In this document: positions 11,804 to 22,770 of the stretch, piece by piece | Layout: each line of letters begins with the position of its first letter | Position numbering within the stretch: the stretch's first letter is position 1 | Notes under the pieces: generated by a model | Told to the model about the DNA's origin: nothing | Database searches by the model: none | What the model saw: the letters and a program-made list of their open reading frames with translations, nothing else | Program-made: the position numbers and the translations under genes | Source: Blasia pusilla | Lineage: Eukaryota > Marchantiophyta > Marchantiopsida > Blasiales | NCBI GenBank assembly: GCA_050084515.1 | Contig: CM114273.1 | Location: 20,770,001-20,834,000 of the forward strand | Reading direction: 5' to 3' | DNA: 64,000 nucleotides

Positions 11804-12440
11804 TGTCTACATTGGTGGGGATTTTCGTGGGCGTGTTTCAAGACGTCCCATACACATAGTGGTAGAGGAGTCCGAGGAAGACTCATGGAGACCAGATTAG
11901 TATATTGACTTCAGGAAAGTGAAGAGGCAGCATCGAGGAACAAACCCAGTGATTGATTTGGATGAAGAAATTACGCCGCCCAGGTATTCGGAGACCCCGG
12001 ATTACTCCCAAATCCGAGTAGAAGTAACTTCTCCTAAATCAGTGAATGTTTTATTTCAAAAGCCCTCCGTTGCTGGAAGCTCGCAACATCCGGTCTCTAG
12101 GGTAGTTCAACAGTATGGGATTCCGATCATTGAGATGGATTGCAATCTTAAAAGGTGGCATATATCTCGGAGCAACCTTGGATGTGGACCTACTTGCAAG
12201 GCAGGATTTGATGGCATTAGGAGAGCATGTGGCACTTTCCTAAATAAGAACTATACAAGGACTGGACGACCACTGCCTTGAGTTTGGGGACTCAAAACCT
12301 TTGATCGTTTCACAAGGACTGGGGATCAATTGAAGTACTTCTTTTGCCCAAATGAATTCCAAAAATCTTATCCGACTGCCATTGGAGCTCTAGGGAATAC
12401 CCCCACGATTTGGCCCATTGCCGCAGGTACGAATTACACG
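11804..12440 (+). pseudogene. partial tandem copy of transposase middle region
   Basis: This region matches about 10190-10840, with conserved KRQHRGTNPVIDLDEEITPP and CGTFLNKNYTRTGRPLP, and stops abruptly after CGAATTACAC. It lacks the SWIM region. The complementary part (SWIM region) of such a tandem copy is present at 24757-25364 after copy 2. Confidence 0.8.
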
Positions 12441-12999
12441 GGGGCTGGTATTCAGGCAAGAGAGAGTAAGAGAGGAGAGTCTCTCTTCAAAAAAAAGGGC
12501 CAAATCCGCCTCCTCTCTTCAAAACTTTTTGACATATTTGAAATTTTTGTTTGCTTTCAAATTCAGGAAATCTTTAGAAGAGAGTATTTAGTGGTCCACA
12601 TTTGGCCCTAAAAAAACCTCCTCTTTCCTGGGGGCGAGAAAAAAGGAGACATCATAAGACCACTACAAACATTTTTCCATCACTCTCCATGTGAGCCTAA
12701 GTTCTTTAACATTCCCTGTCTCGGTCAACAAAAAGCAGTGCCCTTGGTATTTTTGTTGGAGGACCACCCGGATGCCAACCTCTCTTTTTGCAGGGATTGT
12801 TGCCTGCATCATGGCCTCCCCTAAATTTCCCCATAACCAACTTTCTGTTGGTTATGAATGGTATCTGCTCAAGACCAACTTTGTGAAATGTGAACACATC
12901 TGATCCTAAGGTTGAGAAACCGAGAAGCTGCACCCCTCCCAACCCGTAAGAAAGCTCACCATAAGAAAGGAAAGATTTTTAGAAGTGATTTTCTTCCAC
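12441..12999. other. no recognisable gene
   Basis: Purine/pyrimidine-biased sequence (AGAGAGTAAGAGAGGAG) then unique sequence. The longest frame (12706-12942, minus) has no recognised motif. Confidence 0.4.
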
Positions 13000-13024
13000 C
13001 CTGCACCCACGACGATCTAACAGG

Positions 13025-14135
13025 TTGGGAATCCAAAATGGCAATCCGACAGGTAGTAGGAATCCTATACATCTTAGACAAGAAAAGAAGCCTACAACTG
13101 GTTTGACGAATGTAGGGGAACAAGCCAAAAGTTCAGAAGCCCGCCACAATGCGTCAGAAGTTGGTCTCACCGGGATAGAGTCCAATCACTCAAGCAGTCA
13201 ACCTGTCGAACCGACAAAGATGCCCGAAATGGTAAAAAAGTTGCAGTGGGCAAAAAGCAAAAAGTTGCAACCTGTCGGAATCATACGGGTTGCAGAATTG
13301 TAATTTTGAGTAGCTAAAAGAACACAATCCACAAGTCCAAAAAACTATTCCAGCAAACTTTTACAAGCACCATTATAGGTTGAAAAAATATCGTCCTTTA
13401 TTACCTCCGAAGGAACCTCGGAAATGTACATTTGAGCTAGTCTATGATTTCTTCAGCCTCGTCATCTAAAAATTTACTCCTAACTCTCCTGTGATGATTT
13501 CAAAGGAATGTCCTGGGATACAAGTGGCTCCTCCGACGATTGTAGACGGGGATCGAAAATGTTGGCGAGTCGAGAGCCTTGGCCCCCCCTTAGGTACACC
13601 ATAACGGTCCCATGTAACCTGATTCGAGTCCCACCGCCTTCCTCGGCAGTATACCTTGTACGCTTTGCAATGTGACACCCATCCAGTATCAATATCTGCT
13701 CCATCCCCGGTAATACCATTATGGCAATCGCATAGGTAGTAGGAATCCAACACGTCTGAGAGAAGAAAAGAAGCCTACGCTTGCCTTTACGAGTTGAGGG
13801 GAAGGTGCCAAGGAAGAAGCCACCAGATCGCCTCTTAAGTTGGACCAACAGGAAAGAGTTCAATCAGGCAACCCGTCGAACCGGCAAAGTGTTGCTTGAA
13901 GTGGTAAAAAGGGTGCAATGGTCAAAAAGTGAAAAGTTGCAAGCGGTGAGAAACCGACGGGTTGCAAAATAGAAGTCCGCTGAGTACATAGACGATCACA
14001 TTCGAAAAGACAAAAATGTTCAGCAAACTTTTACAAGCACCACCATCGCTCAAAAAATCTTCTCGCTTTATATCATCCGAAAAAAGCTCAAATCAGACAT
14101 TTGATCTATTCTATGAAATCTTTTGCCTCATCATA
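13025..14135 (-). other. duplicated downstream block with acidic C-termini
   Basis: Segments 13025-13310 and 13725-13975 are diverged direct repeats (shared GTAGTAGGAATCC, GAAAAGAAGCCTAC and CAGCAAACTTTTACAAGCACCA), each with one decayed palindrome (near 13208-13300 and 13880-13970). On the minus strand a frame at 13863-13480 is open but unrecognised. Two similar frame ends follow: LDDEAEEIID at about 13435-13470 and YDEAKDFIE at about 14108-14135. These may be alternative or duplicated last exons of the methyltransferase-like gene; not proven. Confidence 0.4.
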
Positions 14136-14703
14136 AAAAAACTCCCTACTCCAAACGTCAGTCATTAAGGTGGTCGTTGAGTTCTTTGAACTCACTCGTC
14201 ATCGTCTGAGAGCTCTTGCAAAATTACTTTCGGCCTTGCCCTCCCGATTTTTGGAATCGTTGGAAGTGACGATGGAGTCACTACCAAGGGTGGGTCTGGA
14301 ACCGGAGCTCTGGCTTCGATGGAGAGTTGTACGCCCCAACGAGCCTTTCGTATTCTGCCTTTGCCTCCTTGCAAAGGTCAAACAGTTCCTGCCTTCCCTC
14401 GAGGCAGAGAATGTTCCTGCCACTCTTCCAGGCACCTTTGATACTTGCCCTTGAAAGTCCCACTAAGTCGAACACCAAGTCACCCGGCCTTGAGCAGAGC
14501 TCGATGAGCGTTTGCATCAGGGCTGGCGACTTTTCCCTTCCTCCCAGAAGTGGGGTACTGTCTTGCATGTAAATTCCCGGGGGGGAATATTACAAACTAT
14601 CTAAGATGTACCCATCTGAGCATGGATTCACACGATCCTGGATCTTCAACACCTGGAAATTATGCTCGGGCCGAACGAAGCAGTACACGTAGGAGTGGTC
14701 CAT

Positions 14704-15262
14704 CTGTGAATTAGCACGTTGGAAAAAATGTCAGCAACTAAAGAAGTCGGCTTGAGAACATTTTCAATTACTGACTTTGGATCAACATGTCGGAGTCCGA
14801 CGGGTTGTTTTGTCCCGGACCAACCGCCGCCTTCCGACGGGTTGGTCAGCGACTAAAACAACACGTCGGGCTCGTTGTTTTGTCCGTGAGCAACCCGTCG
14901 GAAGGCGACGGGTTCGGGTTTGAGCAGCCCATGCTCGCTGAGAGCAACCCGCCGCTATCGACGGGTTGCATTTTTTCGGAAACACAGGGAAAAACCAAAA
15001 GCATCGCAACCCGCCGGGTTCGACGGGTTGCGTGTACACCACGGTTTCCCCGTATCTGGAAAGATGCAACCCGTCGGAAACCGACGGGTTGCTCTCACCG
15101 AGCATGGGTCGCCGAGCCAAAGAACCCGCCGCCTTCCGACGGGTTGCTCACTGACAAAAAAACGGAGATTGACACTCATTATACTCACTCAACGGAGATG
15201 AACACTCATTATACACATCATTAAAATATAATTGAAATTATAGTACAGGAATTGAGCCTTAC
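14704..15262 (-). repeat. intron with palindrome cluster in methyltransferase-like gene
   Basis: GTAAGG donor and TTCACAG acceptor. It contains about six palindromes (for example near 14890, 14943, 15005, 15065 and 15124) of the same consensus, between the motif IV and motif I exons. Confidence 0.8.
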
Positions 15263-17282
15263 CCGAATCTGACTCATCGCGGATCGGAGTGGGTACTCAT
15301 TTTTTATGATCCACGATTGCGCCGTCCTCCACTTTAGCGACCTCTTGACGCACTGGAGGTTGAAGAGCTCGTCCTCGCTCCCTCCAGTCAACACCAAGAA
15401 GCAGCCCTCGCCACTCGATAGGGCGTCGCAAAGGAGAACAATAGCGCACCTGGTCATAAGAGAGCGGCACATTCCACTCAGGTACCTCGTCCGACGAATT
15501 CTCGCCCCAAAGTTGCAACCCCGAGGGCAGATCGGCGATCAAGAGATCCACCGCAACCTCTTCAACCACTCCATTCACTGTCCAGGCAGCGTGCCTGTTT
15601 TGTTGGAGCTTCCGTCCCAACGTTGTCAATTTATCGATGGTTGGTGTCGACGCTTGAGAACTGAAGCTCTTCAACTCATCTAGTAAAGGAGTGAACTGAA
15701 GGACGACGCTTGTCCGGGTCGTTGTTTGTCTGTGTCTTCCCAAGGATGATGGATTGTATTCTCCTTGGGACAACCCTGGCACCTCTCGCTTCCGCTTCTC
15801 CCTAGTCTGTGGACGGCTTGTCGGGGTCTCTATGACCTCAGACTCTGGTGGGGTTTTTTTCGCCGAGGACCTGGTCCGACCTCTCTCCCCGCCGCCGGAC
15901 GATTCCGCCTCTGGCCTTGAATCTTCAGCCTCTCTTTGGGAATACTCGGCCTCTGAATTTTTCCCTCCCCTCGCCTTGCCTTTGAGACCCGCTGTGGATT
16001 TGTCTTTGGCTGTGCGGACCTTGGAAGCGAACTCAGCTGTCTCGTGGGCGTGCTCTTGTGCATCTCCTCCGAAGAAGTCTTCAGGCTGGACGAAATTGGG
16101 GATGTCGTCTTGTCTTGAGGCCACTGCATCATGAAGCACTCGTAAATCCTTATCGGTGATGTGTTCAGGGTCGTTGAAGTCGAGCCAAATGGGGCAATTC
16201 TCCACCTCCCAATCGGACATGTGTTGCCCCATCTCCATGTCGTACATGGAGAATGTCTCTGCATCCGGCGGAGAAGCCCACAATTTCAGGGCTACCGGTA
16301 ATTTTCCCCACGTACCTGCATTCTTACACTGGACGAGGTACCTGAAGACCATCCGTTGGGCGCTTTTAGTCGAAAGTAATCGGCCGTATGCTCCTCAGAG
16401 ATCTCGCTTCTTCTTCGCTTGATCCCGTTTGTTCCCCTCTACTTCTTCGTCAAGCTCTGCGTGAGGGAGGACGCAAACCTTGAACATGGTCTTGAATCCT
16501 GGGTTTTTGGTTGGCTTGTCCCGGATGTCGTCGAGCCAAACCTTGAAATCTCCAGAAATTTCGAGGTTTGCTTCATCCGGGATGGGCTCTAATCTTCGAG
16601 CCCGCTTGCACCCTCCAAAGACGGACTTCCCGATAACCAACGCAACGCGTCCCGTAACGATCATTCGCGAGAGCTGGGAGATCATCGGATCGGACACACC
16701 AGGAGAGGATGGTGTGCCGCCCTCTTTTGGGCCCTCGAGCCCTCGAGACCGATTTTCATCGATCCGATCCTCCTAAACTCGCTTATGTCGGACAACGCAA
16801 ACCGATGCACGCGATCCAGGGACAATTTCTCCCCAATCCGACCATGCGGATCTTCATCCCGTTTCCGCTGGTGCTTGATAATCGCCTTCAGCTCCTTGTA
16901 GAACTCCGGACCAAGTTCGGGGTTGAGAATGCTTGATGTATCGCGCATCTTGCTCGTGTATTTTGTTGCCGCAGATCATCGCAGCTTGATGAATTTCGCG
17001 CGCTCAGACGCAGATACCTTCTCCCTCCGCTCCAGCTCCAGTGCAGCGCTTTTCTTCGCGACCTATATCTTCGACCAGCAAAGGATGGTTACGGCTGCAT
17101 CTTGGGAAATTAACTTATTTGCCCAAGTTTTCTTTTTAATCTGAGCACCCTTTGCAAGCATCTGATTGACAAGGGCATCGCCCAAGAACCCCCTGTACTC
17201 TCCCGGGTGCGTCGTAAGCACCTTCCTCACCCGATCGCAGTCTTGGATCCAGTGGTGGGTGACATTCCCCTCCGATACAATC

Positions 17283-18000
17283 CTGCACATCCAAACTCAA
17301 CCCGTCAGGAAATTACATGGGTTCTTGCAACCCGACGGACTCCGACGGGTCGTCACAGCTCAAGGTTGGATTCTAGCAACGAGCTAAATGATGCAACCTG
17401 TCGGAGTTCGACGGATTGCATTCAGATTTGCTAATGCCTGGTTTCAACCCGTCGGACTCCGACGGGTTGTGCAACTGAACATACTAACGTGAACATAGCA
17501 ACCCGTCGGAGTCCGAGAGGTTGCGCAATTGAATGTAAACTTGCAATTTGACGCGAAATTTGGGGAACCAACTTCCGAATGCAACCCGTCGGACTCCGAC
17601 GGGTTGATTTCGGCCAAAAACAGTTTTGAGGCAAGCAACCGGTCAGACTCAGACGGGTTGCTTTGGGGAAAAAACCTTCTAAACCTACAGTCAGTCGAAC
17701 AACTCGTGGGAGTCCGACGAGTTGCATTCTTCAAAAAACATCATGACAAGGCGGCGAGTCGAGCAACCCGTCGGACTCCGACGGTTTGCTTTGGGCCAAA
17801 AACTAATTAAATCTGTGGTCAATCGAACAACTCGTCGGAGTCGACGAGTTGCATTCTTAAAAAAACATATGAAAAAGCGTGGAGTCGAGCAACCCGTCGG
17901 AGTCCGACGAGTTGCTTTCGGCAAAAACAAACCTAACCCATTCATCAATCGAGCAACTCGTCGGAGTCCGACGAGTTGCGTAAGTGTTAAAGATACTCAC
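17283..18000 (-). repeat. intron with about 11 palindromes in methyltransferase-like gene
   Basis: GTGAGT donor at 18000, TGTGCAG acceptor at 17283. Palindromes start near 17327, 17393, 17444, 17498, 17580, 17635, 17700, 17763, 17828, 17889 and 17953, about 60-65 bp apart. From 17700 on, units alternate between CAACTCG..CGAGTTG and CAACCCG..CGACGG types, a roughly 126-bp higher-order repeat. Confidence 0.85.
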
Positions 18001-19474
18001 GTGTTCATGGCATGCATTGCCATCTCCACCGTCGCCATGTGATGAGGGAATGGGTGAAGGACCACTGCCTTCACGCAGAAATGTGCCTCCAATGAGTTGG
18101 GCCGCTCCTCCGCAAACTTGGTCCACGCCATGAACCTGTGATTTCCATCCCAGATGAAGAAATGCAGATTCCTCATCCAGCTGAATTCCATGCCCTCAAC
18201 TTGCCTTTTGAAATCCTGGTCTCGCATCCTCCAGAATGTGTCGAGCTTTTCCAAGTCCTCCTCCGTAACCAGAGCTTGGGTTCCATGCTCGTCGTAAGGC
18301 TGAACATAGAAGGGAGGAAAGCTGTTGACGTAGGATGCTGTCGCCGCCGATTGTTTAAGCTTCGCGATGTCCTCGTCGGACTGAATTTCGCGGACGTATT
18401 CCATTGTCCGCAGTCGGCAGAGTGGAATCCTCGGGGCGTTGTGGCCCTCCATGAGTGCCATCTGCTTTACCACCTGTCAGAACCGAGACAAGATGAATAA
18501 GCTACACTGAATTCCCAATGAATTGCAATTCACATAATTCAAAAAACCTAGATCCTCTCTTACCCGCTCGAAAATGGGGTCGGTTTCTTGACCACCTAAC
18601 TTGTCTGAGACAGAAGCTGGCAAATCGACTGGGAACTTGTCGATCCGATAGAGGTCGATCTCCTCCGCCGGGCTTGGAGTCGAGAATGACCGCTCTCCGG
18701 CTTCTTCGGCCATGTCCACCATCTCCACGCTGGCGGTCCTCATGACCTCGTCGTCATCGATTTCAACTTCTGGCGTTTCGACTATGTTGATTGTGTCCCC
18801 GGACTTCATGGGGGACATTTCCCGCATCTCAACACTTGCGGTTGGACGAGCAGGGCTATCGTCAGTGGCTATCGCTTTTTCCCTCCTCGCTTTAGCCAAT
18901 TCTGCCCTCCTTTCCGACGCATCCAGACGCTTCTTTTCTCTCTTTTTGTCGGCGATCCTTTTCTTCAAGGCCTGCGACGTCTTAGCCTCTGCGTTCTGTT
19001 TATCTAGCGCCTCTTGAACACGTCTCGCAAGAAGCACTTGGTTGTGCATCTCCGCTTCCCTTTCCCGCTCCTCGATTTCCTGCTGCCTAATTTCATTCGC
19101 CGAACAAGGCCAGGAGATGCCGACGCAGAGTCCTAATGGACTTGAGTGAAGCTCCTGGACTTGTTGGCTTGTGATTTTTTCCTCGTCATTTTTTCCGGAA
19201 ATGCCTCCACCTATGTCCACGACGAATCCCTTGATCAGTCGCCTTGCTGATGTCGAGATAGGGAGCTCGAATTGTCTTGATGGGTAGCTCGAATCATCCC
19301 GCAATCGTTCAGTCGAACCGTCTCACTGTCGTTTGGTCGAACCGTCTCGCTCTCGTTCCCTCCTATCGACTCGCGATGTGTCGCCGTGTGAAACGCCTTC
19401 AGATCGATCAATCTGCCGCGGAGAGTGAGGAATGAAGATCGCGAAATGAGAAACCGGAAATGAGCGATTTCTGC

Positions 19475-19485
19475 CCTATTTATAC
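19475..19485 (-). promoter_or_regulatory. TATA box of ParB/methyltransferase-like gene
   Basis: Minus-strand GTATAAATAGGG, about 170 bp upstream of the Met at 19304. It is identical to the box at 7478 in copy 1. Confidence 0.65.
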
Positions 19486-19574
19486 TTTTCTAGCCGTTGG
19501 GCTGACCGTTGGGTCCCGTCGTCCTTTCGACGGGGACATGCCGGAGGTTACGGAAGTCCGGACGTGAAAAATGG

Positions 19575-20190
19575 CAACCTGTCGCGCACGTGGCGACGTA
19601 ATTTTTGGCGCGCAACCTGTCGGAGTCCGACAAGTTGCGCGCCTCCGCCATCCTAGGTACCTCGCCACGTGCGCGAGCAACCCGTCAGAGACCGACAGGT
19701 TGAGCGCCTCCGTCGTCTTCGGAAAAGAACGCGAGGTACCCGCGCAACCCGTCGGAGACCGACATGTTGCGCGCCTCCGCCGTGTTTGGGACGGGAACGG
19801 GACGTATCTTGGGCAATCCTTCGGAGACCGTTGGGTTGCACGCTTCCCTCATCAAGGGTTAAGAACGCGGGCTTCTCGTGCAAGTCATCGGAGTCCGGCT
19901 GGCTGCAACACAAGGCGAGGCCCTTGCGCAACCCGTTGGAGGGCGACGGGTTGCACGCCTCGCCGTCTTTGGGCAAATAGGTGAGGCACCCGCGGAACTC
20001 GTCGGGAACAGATGGTTTGCACGCCTCCGGCATCTTCGGGCAAGAAGGAGCGGTATCCGAGCAACTCGTCGGAGAGCGACGGGTTGCTCGCTTCGACAAT
20101 GTTTGGCAGAAGCGTGCAACCCGTCCGAAGCCGACATGTTGCAGGCTTCGGTTAGCTTCGGGTAATTTTTTAGTTACCAGGACTCCGACG
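19575..20190. repeat. palindrome array in the divergent promoter region (copy 2)
   Basis: About nine palindromes of the GCAACCCGTCGGA-arm family (for example near 19611, 19678, 19745, 19928 and 20061), matching 6643-7390 in reverse orientation. Several arms have decayed. It lies between the two divergent TATA boxes. Confidence 0.85.
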
Positions 20191-20352
20191 GGTTCCAAGT
20201 GTGATGCGCAACCCTCTGCTTCCCAAATCCGGTAACATATTGCAACAGAATTGAATGTGTTACACAATTGGATCCATTGTGTCAGACAATGTCACCCACC
20301 GAATTCATCTTGTCAGTAAAAATTTGTCAGGAGTATCTGTTTTCCTATTCAC

Positions 20353-20360
20353 TATAAATT
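20353..20360 (+). promoter_or_regulatory. TATA-like box of transposase gene
   Basis: TATAAATT, about 50 bp upstream of the Met at 20405. The same sequence is on the minus strand before the copy-1 start at 6408. Confidence 0.45.
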
Positions 20361-21963
20361 AAAAATTCTCATTCTCAGTCTCCTCCCGTTGGAATCTTCT
20401 TGGAATGGATAATTATGTTAAGCTCACTTGTGGCAGTCATCTGGCGGCCCTTCCTCAATCAGAAATCATTCGACCCCAAGCTCGTGAGTCTTTCATAGCA
20501 GTGGATGAAAATTTTCATCTCATTCGATTTCTTCTCCAATTGGAACCATCTTTGTATCCAAAGATGTTAGGGTGGACGGTACGGAAGACATAATAGGTGA
20601 GACGGTCCAGCCAGTGACCTCAAACCGTAAAGTATGGAATCTCCTACCTCTAGCAAATGGTCAATACAGAGTTTACGGCCTGCCCCTGAATTCTTCTGTT
20701 TCCCAAGTAGACGGTCTAGAATTTCCTAGTGCTCCGAGCTCTACGTTTGCAACTCCAAGCTCTGCAGATCCGGCTTCGACTCCAACTTTGCACCCTCGTA
20801 ACAATGTTGTTCTTCCTGAAGAGATTCCGGATGTTATCAACCTCAGTGGATCTGTCGGACACCAATCGGGCCCTCTCTCCGCCTACTCGTTTCTCTTGCG
20901 AGTATCAGGCAATAGTTTGCTTTCGTCTCTGGCCTTGAAAATGTTCAAGCACATTCTTGTCGACGAGCTGCCGCCCACGTACGATGGTAATTGCATTTTT
21001 GAGTTGCCTCCACTTGCTGCTCTTGCTCAAAAGAACGATGGAGGACGCCTGAAGGGTATGGACATAAAGTCTGATTGTCATCAATGGTGCAGGCTTCAAC
21101 GGACCAGTGCTTCCATTCCAGATGGTCCTTGGATTATCTCCTGCCGCCAATGCGTGGGAGCCTTGGAGTGTAGAAGTCCAGCATGCCCGTATCTAGAGCG
21201 CAACGGGCGAGTCAATACGTCGCAATTCCCTCCCAAGAATTCAGAAACTCCATACGAGGTCGGTGCCACCATACTGCCGGGAGGCCATCGATGTCCTCAT
21301 TGTCAGGCATCGCCCTTCTGCGTTGGATCGTGTCGTGCATACATATTTTCATTGTCCACGACTTGGGCTCCACGTCAGAGTATACAAGGCTAGCAGTTCA
21401 TATTGGCTCCCACACTCATCCTGTGACCGATGCAACTCAAAGACACATCAAGGAGGATGTGGCGAAGAAAGTAGCCGAGGTCTACAGAAACTCTCCGGGT
21501 TCAAAGCCCGGAGTGATCAAGCTCACAACGGCATTACAAATTTGTGAACAATTGCTTGGAATCCCTGGACAGGGCGAGATCAAGGCGGTTGAGGAGAAAT
21601 AACTCTGGGAAAATCTCGCATTTCTCGCTGATCCTGAATGCTTCCGGAATTTGTTGCGTCAAATACGAGATTTGGTTGGTCGAAATGGATGCCATCGCCA
21701 TAATCAAGGCCAACTCCAGATTTCCATTCATTCAGAGATGGCAGTTCATGGGCCAAGGAGGCGAGGGATCCAGGGCCTATGTCTTCAAAATGTCAACCAC
21801 ACGTCCATCGAGTGGCCTCGATCTTATAGATCGAATGAGGGAAGGGGAAGATGTTTACGGGAGCTGGGTAAGCTTTGATATTTGCTACAGAGTGCTGAAC
21901 GGATGGTTGACAATGGCTGCTCACGTTTATGACCATATGGAGAAGGGACTCAAAACTATATTT

Positions 21964-22009
21964 GTCTGTGAAGTAAAGGCAGAAGATGTGCTGCCTTTAC
22001 TTCACAGAC
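21964..22009. repeat. perfect 19-bp hairpin in transposase exon (template-switch scar)
   Basis: GTCTGTGAAGTAAAGGCAG (21964-21982), an 8-nt loop, then its exact reverse complement (21991-22009). Copy 1 lacks the second arm and the following short direct repeat, so about 40 bp were inserted in copy 2 only. Confidence 0.9.
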
Positions 22010-22574
22010 AGTTTGAAGTAAAGGCAGTTTGAAGATGTGTTGGTTACTCTTATTGGAGGTGGTGAAGGAAAACAAAAGGCCACCTCCGGAAATTTATGGG
22101 TTCATGGCGGACAATGCACAACCTGGGTGGATTGCTATCCGGGAAGTGTTCTAGGGTGGAGAGGTTCAACCGGAGAGGGAAAGGTCGGATGCTTTCCATT
22201 GGCAATGATGATGTGACCCGTGACGCCAAATCTTGCATCAAGGAGAATAAGAGGACAGAGCATGTGACTCTACTCCAACGCCGCAAGGACAATAAACGTT
22301 AAGCAGGCCATGGAATGCTAGGAAGAACTTCATGGGTGGTGGAGGAAGCATGCGATTGAGGGAAGTACAAAGAGTTGTGCTCTTGGTTGAGTTGGTGGGA
22401 ATGTACGTATGAGACAATGGGGAAACTTCATGCGGTAGGTGAGTTCACTATTTTGTCTTGTCAAGCTCACGCTGAGAATTGTTTGTAAAGTTGTAGCTCA
22501 GGGTGAGAAGCGTGGGAACTATATGGATTTCAAACCCAAGAAACCAAGCAAGCTGTCGGATGCGACGGGTTGCC

Positions 22575-22770
22575 CGAGTGTGCAACGCGACGGAAACCGA
22601 CGGGTTGCATCCAGATATTTGGTGCAACCCGAGTGTGCAACCCGTCGGGACCCGACGGGTTGCAGTAGGTAGGTTTAAGGTTACAACACGTCGGTTTCCG
22701 TTGGGTCGTAGAGTCGTTCATGGGATGCCTCGGGCCTGCAACCCGTCTGGTTCCGACAAGTCGCGTATTT
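22575..22770. repeat. palindromes in transposase intron (copy 2)
   Basis: About four palindromes of the same family, one nearly perfect at about 22637-22663, at the position corresponding to 9455-9840 in copy 1. Confidence 0.75.

Larger units (their letters stand above)
5704..12440 (+). mobile_element. palindrome-rich MULE-like element, copy 1 (internally inverted)
   Basis: Segment 5704-8003 matches the divergent core of copy 2 (about 18.9-21.1 kb) in reverse orientation. Segment 8003-11800 matches 21.1-24.75 kb in direct orientation. Copy 1 therefore equals copy 2 with a 2.3-kb inversion around the shared promoter region. A partial second copy of the transposase middle part follows (11804-12440). 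Terminal inverted repeats were not found by eye, so the outer boundaries are approximate. Confidence 0.7.
14192..19304 (-). pseudogene. ParB-like plus class-beta amino-methyltransferase-like protein of the element
   Basis: Exons: 19304-18564; 18473-18001; 17282 to about 15263 (with stops and frameshifts); 14703 to about 14192. Introns 18474-18563, 17283-18000 and 14704-15262 have GT..AG ends and join in frame. Domains: a coiled coil (EIEEREREAEMHN) with an acidic linker; a ParB-like domain, with PRIPLCRLRTMEYVREIQSD near its start and FFIWDGNHRFMAW about 100 residues later; a charged middle; then AVDLLIADLPSGLQLWGE (DPPY-like motif IV, DLPS at 15522-15533), SSGEGCFLVLTGG, and EKSPALMQTLIELCSRPGD + VFDLVGLS (motif X/I region). 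The motif IV-before-I order is that of beta-class N6A/N4C methyltransferases, and ParB-methylase fusions are known from phages and bacteria (family knowledge). Both catalytic motifs deviate, and there are stops near 17075 and 16985 and frameshifts near 16690, 16390 and 15455, so this copy is dead. Confidence 0.6.
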
